The position numbers were made by a program, and so were the translations under genes. From positions 960,953 to 1,024,952 of the forward strand of contig QNUV01000041.1 in NCBI GenBank assembly GCA_003339645.1: a stretch of DNA of 64,000 bases, read 5' to 3'. Below, one piece after another: positions 8,616-20,183 of this stretch. The first letter of the stretch is position 1; every line of letters begins with the position of its first letter. Source of the stretch: Microbacterium arborescens. Its GTDB lineage: Bacteria > Actinomycetota > Actinomycetes > Actinomycetales > Microbacteriaceae. The notes below the pieces were generated by a model that was not told the DNA's origin, did not search any database, and worked only from the letters and a program-made list of their open reading frames with translations.

Positions 8616-9863
8616 ATGGACGCCGCTCTCGTCTTCATCCTCATCGTCGTCGCCGCGATCGCCGCCGCGGGTGGCTGGTTCGCGGGTTCCGCGCGAGCCT
8701 CACGCGCGGGATCAGCCGACCGCGCTCGGCTCGAAGCGCGCGCGGCGGTGGCCGAGGCCGAGCGCGACGCCCACGCCGAGCAACTGGAACGACAGCGCGA
8801 GCTGCAGCGCGAGCTCGGCACGCAGGCTCGGCTCGATCAGGCCGCTCGCGACGAACGCGAACGCCGCGAGCAGGCCGTGCTGCGTGCGCTTGCCCCGGTC
8901 CAGGAGTCGCTCCAGGCGATGCAGGCCAAGGTGGAACTCCTCGAGCGTGAACGCAGCGAGCAGTTCGGCTCGGTCGCAGAGCAGCTGCGGCTCGGGCGCG
9001 AGACCGACGAGGCGCTCCGATCGACGACGGAATCGCTCGCCGGCGCCCTGCGGTCGAGCGCCGCACGCGGCGTCTGGGGTGAGACGCAGCTGCGACGCAT
9101 CGTCGAGTCCGCCGGGCTCACGCGCTACGTCGACTTCGAACTGCAGTCCAGCATCTCCTCCGACAGCGGAGCCGGACGCCCCGACCTGGTCGTGCGCCTC
9201 CCCGGCGACAAGGCGCTCGCGGTCGACGCGAAGGTGCCGCTCGACTCCTACCTCGAGGCGAGCGCGATCCCCGTCACCGCCCAGGGTGAGGAGGCCCGGC
9301 GTCGCAAGACGCTGCTGACGGCGCACGTCAAAGCGGTCCGCGCCCACGTCGATGCTCTCGCGAAGAAGGCCTACTGGCAGGGTCTCAGCTCGAGTCCCGA
9401 GTTCGTGGTCTGCTTCATCCCCAGCGAATCGCTCCTCGCCGCCGCTCTGGACGAAGACCCGGCGCTGCTCGACTACGCGTTCAGCCGGCGCGTCGCCCTC
9501 GCCTCGCCGGTGAACCTGTGGGCTGTGCTCAAGACGGTGGCGTACACGTGGACTCAGCAGGACGTCTCCGACGAGGCCCGGCGCCTGTTCGACCTCGGCA
9601 ACGAGCTGTACCAGCGGCTCGGCGGCCTCGCGTCACACGCGAACGACCTGCGGCGAGCAATCGAGCGAACGGTCGAGTCCTACAACAAGTTCGTGGGCAC
9701 ACTCGAGAGCAGGGTGCTCGTGACGGCGCGGAAGTTCCCGGGAATCGACGAGACACGGCTCGAGGCGACGAGTGCGCCGAGTCCGATCGAGGCATCGACG
9801 AGGATGACGACAGCCCCCGAGCTGCTCAGCGCGGACGTCGGGGAGCTTCGTGAGCGGCTGTGA
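8616..9863 (+). CDS. rmuC: DNA recombination protein RmuC (415 aa)
   Basis: RmuC-family protein that limits recombination at inverted repeats; the core resembles a PD-(D/E)xK nuclease fold. An N-terminal membrane anchor (residues 3-24) is followed by a long coiled coil rich in E, R, Q and A (about 30-130). The conserved domain then begins at GVWGETQLRRIVESAGL, with GRPDLVVRLPG and VDAKVPLDSY as the putative catalytic strands. The tail is poorly conserved. Length and domain order are normal. It is a single-gene unit. Confidence 0.92.
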   Translation: MDAALVFILIVVAAIAAAGGWFAGSARASRAGSADRARLEARAAVAEAERDAHAEQLERQRELQRELGTQARLDQAARDERERREQAVLRALAPVQESLQAMQAKVELLERERSEQFGSVAEQLRLGRETDEALRSTTESLAGALRSSAARGVWGETQLRRIVESAGLTRYVDFELQSSISSDSGAGRPDLVVRLPGDKALAVDAKVPLDSYLEASAIPVTAQGEEARRRKTLLTAHVKAVRAHVDALAKKAYWQGLSSSPEFVVCFIPSESLLAAALDEDPALLDYAFSRRVALASPVNLWAVLKTVAYTWTQQDVSDEARRLFDLGNELYQRLGGLASHANDLRRAIERTVESYNKFVGTLESRVLVTARKFPGIDETRLEATSAPSPIEASTRMTTAPELLSADVGELRERL

Positions 9864-9901
9864 CGCCGCCGTAGAGGGTGTGAAAGAGCGGGGCTCGCGG
9901 G

Positions 9902-10090
9902 TCAGGCCGGGAACATGTTGACGAGGCCGACGACGGCGACCGAGACCGCGACGAAAGCGCCGATCATCCACCAGGCGCTCATCTGGTGCCCCTCCGGGTG
10001 GCGCCGGCGCAGCAGAACGTCCGGACGTCGCGCGGGGTCGATCGTCACCGCGACCTGACCGGTCGGCGGGTTGTTTGCTGTCATCGACAT
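9902..10090 (-). CDS. Small single-span membrane protein (62 aa)
   Basis: Unknown function. The start MSMTANNPPTG is set by GGGAG just upstream of ATG 10090. A polar stretch including RRPDVLLRRRHPEGHQ (residues 19-35 or so) precedes one transmembrane helix, WWMIGAFVAVSVAVVGLVN, at the C-terminus. This predicts a tail-anchored protein with a cytoplasmic basic head. It lies downstream of glpX on the same strand with a 125-bp gap. Confidence 0.6.
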   Translation of the reverse strand: MSMTANNPPTGQVAVTIDPARRPDVLLRRRHPEGHQMSAWWMIGAFVAVSVAVVGLVNMFPA

Positions 10091-10215
10091 GGTTCTCCCG
10101 GGTGCTGACATGAGGGTGGTCATCGCCGTTGATACCGCTGCCCATTGTGACAGAGCCTCGCTGAGAGCATCAGTGGTTGACACGCAGTCGTGTCGTGATA
10201 GTTACCCGCCCCGCG

Positions 10216-11205
10216 TCAGAGCCACTTCGAGGTGAGATGCTCCGAGGTGATCCGGCGCAGCGTCCCCGAAGCGCCGCGCAGCACGACGCTCTCGGTGTAG
10301 ACGTAATCGCCCTCCCGCCGAACACCCCCGACGAGCTCACCGTTGGTCACGCCCGTCGCGACGAAGATCGTGTTCTTGCCCCGCACCAGGTCGTCCGCTT
10401 CATACACATGGCCGTCGAGGCTGAGCCCCGCGTCGATGCCACGCTGCTTCTCGTCGTCGTCGCGGGCCCAGAGCCGCCCCTGGATGTGGCCGCCGAGGGC
10501 CTTGATCGCGCATGCCGTGACGATGCCCTCCGGGCTGCCCCCGATGCCCACGCACATGTCGGTGCGCGCGTTGTGCCGCGCCGCGTTGATCCCGCCCGCG
10601 ACGTCACCATCGCTCATGAGTCGCGTACCCGCGCCGGCATCTCGGATCTGCTGGATCAGCTGCGCGTGACGCGGGCGATTGAGGACCGAGACCACCAGCT
10701 CATCGACCGGCTTTCCGAGAGCTTTCGCGAGTCGCCGGATGTTCTCGGCGATCGGCAGCCGGATGTCGACGACGCCGACACCCGCCGGGCCGGTGACGAG
10801 CTTGTCCATGTAGAACACCGACGAGGCATCGAGCATCGCGCCCCGGTCGGCCACCGCGATGACGGAGAGCGCGTTGTTCCGTCCCTCCGCGGTGAGAGTG
10901 GTCCCGTCGATCGGGTCGACGGCGATGTCGGCCTGCGGTCCGCGACCCGTGCCGACCTTCTCGCCGTTGAACAGCATGGGAGCGGCATCCTTCTCGCCCT
11001 CACCTATGACGATCACGCCGTCGAAGTTCACGGTGGTGAGGAACGCGCGCATCGCATCGACCGCCGCCCCATCGGCGAGCTCCTTCTGCCCGCGGCCGAT
11101 GAACGGCACCGAACGGATCGCCGCCGCCTCGGTCGCGCGCACGAGCTCGAGCGCGAGGTTTCGATCGGGATGCAGCGGACTCATGTCGGCGGTCAAACTC
11201 ACCAT
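10216..11205 (-). CDS. glpX: Class II fructose-1,6-bisphosphatase GlpX (329 aa)
   Basis: Hydrolyses fructose-1,6-bisphosphate to fructose-6-phosphate, the committed gluconeogenic step; class II is the usual form in actinobacteria. The metal-binding motif DPIDGTT is at about residues 86-92, with GEGEKD upstream and GGSPEG and WARDDDE downstream. The start ATG 11205 gives MVSLTADMSPLHPDRNL; ATGs four codons earlier and seven codons later are also possible, and no strong ribosome site decides. It is divergent from fba, which acts on the same sugar bisphosphate, so the 210-bp gap is a shared promoter region for opposing reactions. Confidence 0.93.
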   Translation of the reverse strand: MVSLTADMSPLHPDRNLALELVRATEAAAIRSVPFIGRGQKELADGAAVDAMRAFLTTVNFDGVIVIGEGEKDAAPMLFNGEKVGTGRGPQADIAVDPIDGTTLTAEGRNNALSVIAVADRGAMLDASSVFYMDKLVTGPAGVGVVDIRLPIAENIRRLAKALGKPVDELVVSVLNRPRHAQLIQQIRDAGAGTRLMSDGDVAGGINAARHNARTDMCVGIGGSPEGIVTACAIKALGGHIQGRLWARDDDEKQRGIDAGLSLDGHVYEADDLVRGKNTIFVATGVTNGELVGGVRREGDYVYTESVVLRGASGTLRRITSEHLTSKWL

Positions 11206-11416
11206 GGGGCACAGCATAGGTCGGCCACTGCGTGACGACGGCTCGTTTTCATCCGTGCCGCGACGAAGGAATCGGGATTCTTAACAGATCGGTAGGCCGA
11301 GCCGTCTGGCGCGCGCTCCGCAAACACGGCGCATCGTTTCTCCGGCCGCGCCGCGGACGGCGACAGCCGCCTTCGATAAAGTGGGCTCGGTAACACCGCC
11401 GATCTGAGGAGCTTTC

Positions 11417-12445
<1,029 letters not shown>

Positions 12446-12461
12446 CGGCTCCACCACACGC

Positions 12462-12497
12462 AACGGCGCCCCGCGGATTCGTCCGCGGGGCGCCGTT
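12462..12497. terminator. Terminator, perfect 16-bp stem with TTCG loop
   Basis: AACGGCGCCCCGCGGA (12462-12477) pairs perfectly with TCCGCGGGGCGCCGTT (12482-12497) around the very stable TTCG tetraloop. The trailing bases are CCGTCGTT. It lies between convergent fba and the DUF6264-like gene and is symmetrical, so it can act on both strands. Confidence 0.9.
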
Positions 12498-12517
12498 CCG
12501 TCGTTCTGGGGCGTGCG

Positions 12518-13099
12518 TCAGCGTCCGGTCGAGAACCCGTCGATCACGCCCGGGTCCGACAGCAGCGGAGCCGCCAGCAGCAGGCTCACGATGACGAAGG
12601 TGACGATCGCGCCGACGAGCGGGATCCACCATGACAGCCGGCGCAGCGACAGCGACCACCACGACAGCGCCGCCGTCAGCAGCCACCCGGCTCCGTAGAC
12701 GACAGCGGCCGCGATGCCCCAGGCTCGCCCGCCCGCGGGGTCGGCGAGCGTCCCCTCGATGCCCGCCATGTCCATCCACGTCTGCGCGAAGCCCGTGAAG
12801 TCGACCAGCTGCGGGATGGCGCCGAGCACCGTCACCAGGCCGTAAGCGAGCAGGGCCACCGTGATGATGCGGTCGGCGAGCCGCGTGGGGCGCGCGGCCG
12901 ACGTGGTCGGCCGCGGCGAGGGAAGCTGCTGTCGCGCGGACTCGTGCGGGCGGGATGCCGCTGAGCGGGCCGGCACCTGCGCCGTCTCGACCACATCGGG
13001 GTGCGGTGCTTCTCCGCCCAGTGCCGCGATGCGGGCGCGCTGCTCCTCGGGGGTGGCGTACTCGCCGTACTGCGGGCGCGGACGTTCCTGCTCGCTCAT
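12518..13099 (-). CDS. DUF6264-like membrane protein (193 aa)
   Basis: Unknown function. A soluble polar head (residues 1-72, [19 protein letters not shown]) is followed by about four hydrophobic segments, including [19 protein letters not shown] near 78-96 and a C-terminal pair around 142-182. Its ATG overlaps the stop of ispH by 4 nt (ATGA), so it is translationally coupled to ispH. The DUF label is from memory of Microbacteriaceae proteins with this head; confidence in the coding call is higher than in the family name. Confidence 0.75.
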   Translation of the reverse strand: MSEQERPRPQYGEYATPEEQRARIAALGGEAPHPDVVETAQVPARSAASRPHESARQQLPSPRPTTSAARPTRLADRIITVALLAYGLVTVLGAIPQLVDFTGFAQTWMDMAGIEGTLADPAGGRAWGIAAAVVYGAGWLLTAALSWWSLSLRRLSWWIPLVGAIVTFVIVSLLLAAPLLSDPGVIDGFSTGR

Positions 13100-14157
13100 G
13101 ACCGGCCCCGTCCGCCGCGTGCGCGGGCGTCCTCCGTGCCGGCTGCATCCGTCCGCAGTTCCTTAGGCAATGAGAACATCAGGTCTTCCTCCGCGGTGCG
13201 GACCTCGTCGACGTCGGCGTACCCGGCGTCCGCGAGGCTCGCGAGCACCTGCTGCACGAGCACCTCGGGCACCGACGCGCCGCTCGTGACCCCGACCGTG
13301 CGGACGCCGTCGAGCCACTCCTGGCGGATCTCGTCGGCGTAGTCGACGCGGTACGCGGCACGAGCGCCGTATTCGAGCGCGACCTCCACGAGCCGCACAC
13401 TGTTGGAGGAGTTCGCCGACCCCACGACGATCACGAGGTCGGTCTCGGCCGCGATCTTCTTGATCGCGACCTGCCGGTTCTGGGTCGCGTAGCAGATGTC
13501 GTCCGACGGCGGATCCTGCAGCTCGGGGAACCGGACGCGCAGGCGCCGAACGGTCTCCATCGTCTCGTCGACCGACAGCGTCGTCTGCGACAGCCACACG
13601 ACCCGCGACGGATCGCGCACCTCGACGGTGTCGGCGTGCTCGGGCGACGTCACGATCGTGATGTGCTCGGGCGCCTCGCCCGCGGTCCCCTCGACCTCCT
13701 CATGCCCCTCATGGCCGATCAGCAGGATCTCGCGGTCGTCGCGCGCGAACCGCACGGCCTCACGATGCACCTTGGTCACCAGCGGGCACGTCGCGTCGAT
13801 CGCCTGGAGGCTCCGCTCGGAGGCCGCCGAGACGACGGCGGGCGACACGCCGTGAGCACTGAAGACGACGTGGGCCCCCTCCGGCACGGCGTCGACCTCG
13901 TCGACGAAGACCGCTCCCCGCTCCTCGAGCTCGCGCACGACATGGATGTTGTGCACGATCTGCTTGCGCACGTAGACGGGAGCGCCGAAGCGCTCGAGCG
14001 CCTTCTCGACGGCGACGACGGCACGGTCCACCCCGGCGCAGTAGCCGCGCGGGGCCGCGAGGAGCACCCGCTTGGCGACGCCCACAGGGATATCCTGGAG
14101 ACGGCCGTGACGCCCCGGCACGCGGGGGACGGGCAGCCGGACGGCGGGAGTGCTCAC
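13096..14157 (-). CDS. ispH: 4-hydroxy-3-methylbut-2-enyl diphosphate reductase IspH (353 aa)
   Basis: Last enzyme of the MEP pathway, making IPP and DMAPP with a [4Fe-4S] cluster. The three cluster cysteines are C40 (PRGYCAGV), C124 (DATCPLVTK) and C222 (DDICYATQ). The active-site segment [11 protein letters not shown] is present. A basic N-terminal extension of about 25 residues precedes the core. The GTG at 14157 has a GAGGA directly adjacent, so a start further inside is possible. It is divergent from xseA, with only 58 bp between the starts. Confidence 0.95.
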   Translation of the reverse strand: MSTPAVRLPVPRVPGRHGRLQDIPVGVAKRVLLAAPRGYCAGVDRAVVAVEKALERFGAPVYVRKQIVHNIHVVRELEERGAVFVDEVDAVPEGAHVVFSAHGVSPAVVSAASERSLQAIDATCPLVTKVHREAVRFARDDREILLIGHEGHEEVEGTAGEAPEHITIVTSPEHADTVEVRDPSRVVWLSQTTLSVDETMETVRRLRVRFPELQDPPSDDICYATQNRQVAIKKIAAETDLVIVVGSANSSNSVRLVEVALEYGARAAYRVDYADEIRQEWLDGVRTVGVTSGASVPEVLVQQVLASLADAGYADVDEVRTAEEDLMFSLPKELRTDAAGTEDARARGGRGRS

Positions 14158-14215
14158 TCCTCGATTCTACGAGGCGCATCCTGTCGGCCGCTCGGAACCG
14201 GCCGTGAGGAGCCCC

Positions 14216-15526
14216 ATGCCGTCGTTCGAGACCGCGCCCGATCAGACGCCGCCGCCGGATGCCGTCCACCCCCGCGACTCCTCACCGCAGACGCCGACCT
14301 CGATCTCGCGGCTCAACGAGACCATCCGCGACTTCGTGCAGCGATGGAACGCCGTGTGGGTCGAGGGCGAGATCACGTCGTGGAACCTCCGCGGCGGTCA
14401 TGTCTTCGGCCGTTTGAAGGATGCCGAGGCGGATGCCGCGCTGTCGTTCCGCCTCTGGTCGAGCACGCTGCAGCGGCTCGGCTCGAGCCCCCAGGTCGGC
14501 GATCGCGTCGTCGCCTGCGTCAAGAGCGACTACTTCGTGAAGTCCGGCGACTTCTCCTTCACCGTGTCGGCCATGCGCCCGACCGGCCTCGGCGATCAGC
14601 TCGTCCAGCTCGAGCGTCTGCGCGCGAAGCTGCGGGCGGAGGGGCTGTTCGACCCTTCGCGCAAGAAGACCCTGCCGTTCCTCCCCCACACGATCGGACT
14701 GATCACGGGTGAGCGCAGCGACGCCGAGCGCGACGTGCACCGCAACGCCGAGCTGCGCTGGCCCCATGTCTCCTTCCGCACCGTCCACGCGGCGGTGCAG
14801 GGCGACCGGTGCGTGCCCGAGACCATCGCGGCGCTGCGCACCCTCGACGCCGACCCCGAAGTCGACGTGATCGTCATCGCGCGCGGCGGCGGCGACCCGC
14901 AGACGCTCCTCGGCTTCAGCGACGAGCGGCTGCTGCGCGCCGTGGCCGCGGCGACCACCCCCGTGGTCTCGGCGATCGGACACGAGAACGACCATCCGCT
15001 CCTCGACGACGTCGCCGATCTTCGCGCCTCGACGCCGACGGACGCCGCCAAGCGGGTCGTGCCCGACGTCGCGGAGCAGCGCGCGCTCGTCGAGCAGCTG
15101 CGCAGCCGCGCCCGCACGCGACTGACCCAGCGCGTCTCGCACGATCTCGCGCAGCTCGAGCAGCTGCGATCGCGGCCGGTGCTGCGCAATCCGGAATCGC
15201 TCATGACGACCCGTGCGCACGAACTCCACGTCCTCACGGCGCGCGGTCGCGACGTCGTGACGCGCCGCATGGACGCCGCGGGACACGAGGTGTCCCGTCT
15301 CCGCGCGACTCTGCGCGCGCTCTCCCCGGGAGCGACCCTCGACCGCGGCTACGCGATCGCCCATCTCGACGAGGGAGTCATCATCCGCGACGCGGCGCAG
15401 GCCCCGGCGGGCGCGCACGTCACCGTCACCGTCGGTCGCGGCGCTTTCGCGGCGCGGTCCGAGGGCGTCGTCGACGATGGGGCCGCGCCAGCGGAGGCGG
15501 CGGGCTCACCGGCGGACCCGTCCTAG
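14216..15526 (+). CDS. xseA: Exodeoxyribonuclease VII large subunit (436 aa)
   Basis: Catalytic subunit of the single-strand-specific exonuclease VII. The N-terminal OB-fold is clear ([21 protein letters not shown]). The nuclease core has [13 protein letters not shown] and [14 protein letters not shown], then [20 protein letters not shown], followed by a long helical C-terminal region. The ATG 14216 has TGAGGAG at good spacing and removes 22 unconserved residues. It is followed directly by xseB in one operon. Confidence 0.94.
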   Translation: MPSFETAPDQTPPPDAVHPRDSSPQTPTSISRLNETIRDFVQRWNAVWVEGEITSWNLRGGHVFGRLKDAEADAALSFRLWSSTLQRLGSSPQVGDRVVACVKSDYFVKSGDFSFTVSAMRPTGLGDQLVQLERLRAKLRAEGLFDPSRKKTLPFLPHTIGLITGERSDAERDVHRNAELRWPHVSFRTVHAAVQGDRCVPETIAALRTLDADPEVDVIVIARGGGDPQTLLGFSDERLLRAVAAATTPVVSAIGHENDHPLLDDVADLRASTPTDAAKRVVPDVAEQRALVEQLRSRARTRLTQRVSHDLAQLEQLRSRPVLRNPESLMTTRAHELHVLTARGRDVVTRRMDAAGHEVSRLRATLRALSPGATLDRGYAIAHLDEGVIIRDAAQAPAGAHVTVTVGRGAFAARSEGVVDDGAAPAEAAGSPADPS

Positions 15527-15527
15527 A

Positions 15528-15770
15528 ATGGCTGACATGACTCCGCCGGCCGAAGGGCTCTCCGCCGACGTCGAGACCCTCAGCTTCGAACAGGCGCGCG
15601 ACGAGCTGGTCCGCGTCGTGGCCGAGCTCGAACAGGGGGCGCCGACCCTCGAGCAGTCGCTCGCCCTGTGGACGCGCGGCGAGCAGCTCGCAGCTCGGTG
15701 CGAGGAATGGCTGCTCGGCGCCAAACGCCGGCTCGACGAAGCGCGCGCCACGCGCGCGGACGACGCGTGA
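15528..15770 (+). CDS. xseB: Exodeoxyribonuclease VII small subunit (80 aa)
   Basis: Small helical-hairpin partner of XseA. The conserved segment [20 protein letters not shown] and [17 protein letters not shown] match the family, and length is normal. The start is ATG 15528, one base after the xseA stop; ATG 15537 is an alternative. The stop overlaps the next start (TGATG), so xseA, xseB and the DUF4245 gene are translationally linked. Confidence 0.92.
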   Translation: MADMTPPAEGLSADVETLSFEQARDELVRVVAELEQGAPTLEQSLALWTRGEQLAARCEEWLLGAKRRLDEARATRADDA

Positions 15771-16411
15771 TGGCCAAGGGGCCTCGCGTCGTCGCCGAGC
15801 TGGGACGGCCCGAGACACCCGACGAGACAGCGGCGCGGAAGGCCGCGTCGTCACAGGTCTACCGCTCGAGCCAGAACGTCCGGAACCTGCTCGCGGCGCT
15901 CATCGTCACGGTCGCCGTCGTGGCGGTGATCGTCTTCGCGGTGCCGCGCGGCTCGGTCCCCGAGCAGCCCGGCATCGACGTCGCTGCGGTCGCGGCCGAC
16001 GTCGGCTCGGGCATCGGCCGCGAGCTCGTGGCTCCCGAGGTCCCCGAGTCGTGGCGCGTGAACAAGGCGGAGCTCGCCGGCGACGACGTCCAGACCTGGG
16101 AGATCGTCTACGCGCCCGCCAGCGGGTACGTCAACGTGCAGCAGGCGTTCGACGCCGACGCCGGCTGGGCATCGCGGCAGATCAGCGGCGCGCGCACGAC
16201 CTCGACCGAGACCATCGACGGTGTGTCGTGGGAGGTCTTCGAGATCCCCGACCCTGCGCGCGCCGGGAATATCTCCTACGCCCTGACGACGCAGGCGGGA
16301 GCCGACACCATCCTCGTCTACGGCGGCGGGGCCATCGACGCCGAGACCGTCCGCACCGCTGCGCGCGGCCTCGCGACCCAGATCGTCGAACTGCAGGAGG
16401 AGACACCATGA
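15770..16411 (+). CDS. DUF4245 single-span membrane protein (213 aa)
   Basis: Conserved actinobacterial protein of unknown function, commonly found next to xseB and glpX/fum genes. A cytoplasmic head of about 45 residues is followed by one transmembrane helix ([19 protein letters not shown], near residues 43-61), then a large external domain containing [29 protein letters not shown] and ILVYGGG. Its start overlaps the xseB stop and its stop overlaps the carbonic anhydrase start (ATGA). I infer an envelope protein; no catalytic motif is visible. Confidence 0.85.
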   Translation: MAKGPRVVAELGRPETPDETAARKAASSQVYRSSQNVRNLLAALIVTVAVVAVIVFAVPRGSVPEQPGIDVAAVAADVGSGIGRELVAPEVPESWRVNKAELAGDDVQTWEIVYAPASGYVNVQQAFDADAGWASRQISGARTTSTETIDGVSWEVFEIPDPARAGNISYALTTQAGADTILVYGGGAIDAETVRTAARGLATQIVELQEETP

Positions 16412-17085
16412 CGTCGACCGCGGCCGCTCCGGCATCCCCCACGCCCCAGGAGGCCTGGGACGAGATGCGCGCGGGCAACATCCGATTCGTCGAGGGCGCC
16501 CCGCGTCACCCCCGGCAGGACGTCGAGCGACGCCACGAGATCGCCGGCTCGCAGACTCCGCGCGCCGCGCTCTTCGGCTGCTCCGACTCGCGCCTCGCGG
16601 CCGAGATCATCTTCGACGAGGGCCTCGGCGACCTCTTCGTGATCCGCAACGCCGGCCAGGTCATCTCCGACTCCGTCGTCGGCAGCCTCGAGTATGCCGT
16701 CGCGGTGTTGAACGTGCCGCTGATCGTCGTCCTCGCCCACGACGCCTGCGGCGCGGTGCGTGCCGCGATCGACAGCACCGGCATCGACGCTCCCCCGCTG
16801 CCGCCGCTCATCTGGCGTCAGATCTCCCCCATCGTGCCCGCCGTGCGCCGCGTCCTGCGAGCCGGAGCCGACGCCGGCGTGACGCCCGAGACCGTCGACC
16901 CCGAGGTCGTGGGTCGCGAGCACCTGCGCGACACCGTCGGCCAGCTCCTCCACGCGTCCGAGCTCATCAGCACGGCCGTCGCCGAGGGGCGCCTGGCGAT
17001 CATCGGAGCGAACTACCGCCTCGGCGAGGGCGCCGCCGAAGCCTCCATCATCCTCGGCGACGTCCACGACGACGCCGCATCCTGA
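16408..17085 (+). CDS. Beta-class carbonic anhydrase (225 aa)
   Basis: Interconverts CO2 and bicarbonate. The zinc ligands C58, H111 and C114 and the catalytic dyad D60/R62 (CSDSR; HDACG) are intact. The N-terminal segment [19 protein letters not shown] is typical. A GCAGGAGGA ribosome site lies inside the end of the DUF4245 gene, and the two genes overlap by ATGA. The bicarbonate product is substrate for PEP carboxylase, which is encoded in this window at 39216, but the two are not adjacent. Confidence 0.93.
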   Translation: MTSTAAAPASPTPQEAWDEMRAGNIRFVEGAPRHPRQDVERRHEIAGSQTPRAALFGCSDSRLAAEIIFDEGLGDLFVIRNAGQVISDSVVGSLEYAVAVLNVPLIVVLAHDACGAVRAAIDSTGIDAPPLPPLIWRQISPIVPAVRRVLRAGADAGVTPETVDPEVVGREHLRDTVGQLLHASELISTAVAEGRLAIIGANYRLGEGAAEASIILGDVHDDAAS

Positions 17086-17114
17086 CGACACCACACCGAG
17101 AGAGGAACAACGAC

Positions 17115-18509
17115 GTGACCGACATCGAGTACCGCATCGAGCACGACACCATGGGAGAGGTCCGCGTCCCGAAGGACGCCCTCTACGCCGCGCAGACCCA
17201 GCGCGCGGTCGAGAACTTCCCGATCTCGGGCTCGGGGCTCGAGTCGAGCCAGATCGCCGCTCTCGCACGGATCAAGAAGGCCGCGGCGCTCGCCAACAAG
17301 GAGCTCGGCACGCTCGACCCCGCCATCGCGGACGCGATCGCCGGAGCAGCGGATGAGGTCGTCACGGGCCGCTACGACGCGCACTTCCCCGTCGACACGT
17401 ACCAGACCGGTTCCGGCACCTCGTCGAACATGAACATGAACGAAGTGCTGGCCACCCTCGCGACCCGCGCGCTCGGCAGCACGGTGCACCCGAACGACCA
17501 CGTCAACGCGTCGCAGTCCTCCAACGACGTCTTCCCCACTTCGGTGCACATCGCCGTGACCCAGGCGCTCATCGACGACCTCATCCCCTCCCTCGACCAC
17601 CTCGCGGTCGCCTTCGAGACGAAGGCCGAGGAGTGGAAGGACGTCGTGAAGTCCGGTCGCACGCACCTCATGGATGCCACGCCGGTGACCCTCGGTCAGG
17701 AGTTCGGCGGCTACGCGCGCCAGATGCGGCTCGGCATCGAGCGCGTTCAGGCCGTGCTGCCGCGCGTCGGCGAGGTCCCCCTCGGCGGCACCGCCGTCGG
17801 GACGGGCATCAACACGCCCCTCGGCTTCCCGCAGAAGGTCATCGAGCTGCTGGCGGCCGAGACCGAACTGCCGATCACCGAGGCGAAGGACCACTTCGAG
17901 GCGCAGGCCAACCGCGACGGCCTCGTCGAGGCGTCGGGCGCGCTGCGCACCATCGCCGTGTCGCTGACGAAGATCAACAACGACATCCGCTGGATGGGCT
18001 CGGGGCCGAACACCGGCCTCGGCGAGCTGCACATCCCCGACCTGCAGCCCGGGTCGTCGATCATGCCCGGCAAGGTCAACCCCGTCGTGCCCGAGGCGGT
18101 CCTGATGGTCTCCGCCCGGGTGATCGGAAACGACGCCACGGTCGCGTGGGCCGGAGCATCCGGCTCGTTCGAGCTGAACGTCGCCATCCCGGTGATGGGC
18201 ACCGCGCTGCTCGAGTCGGTCCGCCTTCTCTCGAACGCCGTGCGCGTGCTCGCCGACAAGACGGTGGCAGGCCTGGAGGCGAACGTCGAGCGTGCCGCCG
18301 CGTTCGCCGGCATGTCGCCGTCGATCGTCACCCCGTTGAACAAGCTCATCGGATACGAGGCTGCCGCGAAGATCGCCAAGCACTCCGTCGCCAAGGGCAT
18401 CACGGTTCGCGAGGCCGTGCTCGACCTGGGCTACGTCGAGCGGGGCGAGCTGACCGAGGCGCAGCTCGACGAGAAGCTCGACCTGCTGTCGATGACCCAC
18501 CCTGGTTGA
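17115..18509 (+). CDS. fumC: Class II fumarate hydratase FumC (464 aa)
   Basis: Iron-independent fumarase, TCA cycle. The superfamily signature [16 protein letters not shown] is present, with [13 protein letters not shown] and [17 protein letters not shown] carrying active-site residues. Length is typical. A GTG start follows GAGAGAGGAAC. It is 29 nt after the carbonic anhydrase gene, so it is probably the last gene of the xseA operon, though it may have its own promoter. Confidence 0.96.
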   Translation: MTDIEYRIEHDTMGEVRVPKDALYAAQTQRAVENFPISGSGLESSQIAALARIKKAAALANKELGTLDPAIADAIAGAADEVVTGRYDAHFPVDTYQTGSGTSSNMNMNEVLATLATRALGSTVHPNDHVNASQSSNDVFPTSVHIAVTQALIDDLIPSLDHLAVAFETKAEEWKDVVKSGRTHLMDATPVTLGQEFGGYARQMRLGIERVQAVLPRVGEVPLGGTAVGTGINTPLGFPQKVIELLAAETELPITEAKDHFEAQANRDGLVEASGALRTIAVSLTKINNDIRWMGSGPNTGLGELHIPDLQPGSSIMPGKVNPVVPEAVLMVSARVIGNDATVAWAGASGSFELNVAIPVMGTALLESVRLLSNAVRVLADKTVAGLEANVERAAAFAGMSPSIVTPLNKLIGYEAAAKIAKHSVAKGITVREAVLDLGYVERGELTEAQLDEKLDLLSMTHPG

Positions 18510-18519
18510 TAATCGGAGG

Positions 18520-19494
18520 GTGAACCCGTCGCGGTCGGAAGCCCGGCGCGCACGCATCCTGGGGATCGTCCTGGTGATCGTGTGCGCCGGCTTCGTCGTC
18601 GCCGCGATCGGTTCGCTGCTGGTCTTCCTCCTGCTCGGAGCAGAGCTCCCCTGGGCAGCGGTCCTCGTGTTCGCCGCCGTCGGCGTCGGCACCCTCGTCA
18701 CGTTGTGGCTCGTGGGCTGGCCTCTCCTGGCCACCCCGCCGCGCGAGGCGGCGGCGCAGGACGCCTTCGATGCGGCGGTCGAGTCGCAGCGACGGCTGCT
18801 CGATGACGTTCGCCACGAGCTCAAGACGCCGATCGCCATCGTGCGGGGGCACCTCGAGCTCGTCGACGCGACCGACCCCGCGGATGTCGACACCGTGCGC
18901 GAGATCGCGATCGGCGAGCTCGACCGGATGACGCGCCTCATCGGCGACATCGACCTGCTCGCCTCGGTCGAGGGAGAGCGTTTCGCCATGGACGAGGTCG
19001 ACATCGAGGGCCTCACTCAGCGGGTCGTCGACCTCGTCACCGTTATCCCCGGCCACGAATGGGCGGTGGAGGCCACGCAGCGCGGCATCATCCACGGCGA
19101 CGCCGACCGCCTGCTGCAGGCGTGGCTTCAGCTTGCCGACAACGCCGCGAAGCACACCCCGGCCGGCACGGCCATCGAGCTCGGCAGCGGCGTCTACGCC
19201 GGAGCCTTCCACCTCTGGGTGCGCGACCACGGCCCGGGCATCCCGCCGGCGGCCCGCCACCGCATCTTCCGCCGGTTCGACCGCGGCGGCCGTCGCCGAT
19301 CGGCGGGCGGCTCGGGGCTCGGCCTGGCGATCGTCGACGCGATCGCCAAGGGCCACGGCGGATCCTGCGCCGTCACCGACACCGCCGGCGGCGGCGCGAC
19401 CTTCACCATCACGATTCCGCTCCGTTCGAGCCTGCGTCTTCCGGCGCCGGTGAGGGCGGGAGAAGTCGTCCTGCAGCGCAAGGAGATCGGATGA
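18520..19494 (+). CDS. Sensor histidine kinase with minimal sensor region (324 aa)
   Basis: Two transmembrane helices (about 13-38 and 44-70) with only a very short outside loop, so there is no classical periplasmic sensor domain. The phospho-acceptor H99 lies in VRHELKTP. The ATPase domain has DNAAKHTPAG (N box), DHGPGIP (G1), and GGSGLGLAIV (G2). This suggests sensing in or at the membrane. The GTG start has GGAGG directly abutting it, while a GATAAT at 18506-18511 would fit a -10 for a leaderless transcript. It overlaps the response regulator by ATGA. Kinase-before-regulator order is less common. Confidence 0.9.
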   Translation: MNPSRSEARRARILGIVLVIVCAGFVVAAIGSLLVFLLLGAELPWAAVLVFAAVGVGTLVTLWLVGWPLLATPPREAAAQDAFDAAVESQRRLLDDVRHELKTPIAIVRGHLELVDATDPADVDTVREIAIGELDRMTRLIGDIDLLASVEGERFAMDEVDIEGLTQRVVDLVTVIPGHEWAVEATQRGIIHGDADRLLQAWLQLADNAAKHTPAGTAIELGSGVYAGAFHLWVRDHGPGIPPAARHRIFRRFDRGGRRRSAGGSGLGLAIVDAIAKGHGGSCAVTDTAGGGATFTITIPLRSSLRLPAPVRAGEVVLQRKEIG

Positions 19495-20144
19495 CCCGCA
19501 TCCTGCTCGTCGACGACGAGCCCCACATCATCGCCCTTCTCGAGCGCGCGCTGCGCACCGACGGGCTCGAATCCCTCGTCGCCGAGGACGGCGAGACGGC
19601 GCTCGAGCTGTTCGAGACGGAGCAGGTCGACCTGATCATCCTCGACGTGGGGCTCCCCGGCATCGATGGCTTCGACGTGCTGCGCCGCATCCGGGCGTCA
19701 GGCTCGGCGGTACCCGTCATCATGCTGACCGCGCGCAGCGGTACGAACGACACGGTCGAGGGGCTGGATGCCGGTGCGAGCGACTACGTGCCGAAGCCGT
19801 TCGTGGTCGCCGAGCTCCTCGCTCGTGTGCGTTCGCGACTGCGCGAGAGCGCGGGCCCGGCCACCGTCATAACCCGCGACAGGGTCAGTCTCGACATGCT
19901 GACCCGCCGCGCGACGGTCGATGGTCGGGACATCGACCTGTCGGCGCGCGAGTTCGCCCTCGCCGAGCAGTTCCTCCGCCATGCCGGGGAGGTCCTCAGC
20001 CGCGAGACGCTGCTCAGCCGCGTCTGGGAGCTCGACTTCGACCCGGGCTCCAACGTCGTCGACGTGTACGTTCGCTATCTGCGCGGCAAGGTCGGCGCAT
20101 CGCGCATCGTGACGGTGCGCGGCGAGGGCTACCGCTGGGAGTGA
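19491..20144 (+). CDS. OmpR-family response regulator (217 aa)
   Basis: DNA-binding regulator paired with the preceding kinase. The receiver domain has the acidic pair D8/D9, phospho-acceptor D52 (ILDVGLPG), and the conserved lysine in YVPKPF. The C-terminal winged helix contains LSAREFALAEQFLRHAGEVL and the family ending TVRGEGYRWE. AAGGAGATCGG precedes ATG 19491, and it shares 4 nt with the kinase. Targets cannot be deduced. Confidence 0.93.
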   Translation: MTRILLVDDEPHIIALLERALRTDGLESLVAEDGETALELFETEQVDLIILDVGLPGIDGFDVLRRIRASGSAVPVIMLTARSGTNDTVEGLDAGASDYVPKPFVVAELLARVRSRLRESAGPATVITRDRVSLDMLTRRATVDGRDIDLSAREFALAEQFLRHAGEVLSRETLLSRVWELDFDPGSNVVDVYVRYLRGKVGASRIVTVRGEGYRWE

Positions 20145-20145
20145 G

Positions 20146-20174
20146 GCCGGCCCCGGTCTTCCCGAGGCCGGCCC
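20146..20174. terminator. Possible terminator: two GGCCGGCC palindromes
   Basis: GAGGCCGGCCCC occurs twice (20143-20154 and 20164-20175). The self-complementary GGCCGGCC cores can pair with each other around a 13-14-nt loop. It lies between the convergent response regulator and phoH-like genes, so it is likely a terminator, but the fold is less clear than the other hairpins here. Confidence 0.45.
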
Positions 20175-20183
20175 CATCCGGGA

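Noticed and set aside
10175-10205. TTGACA at 10178 as a plus-strand promoter
   Set aside because: No -10 element at acceptable spacing, and it would only transcribe antisense into glpX.
17013-19016. Long minus-strand frame opposite fumC and the kinase
   Set aside because: Both plus-strand genes are complete and recognisable; the minus frame is a composition artefact.
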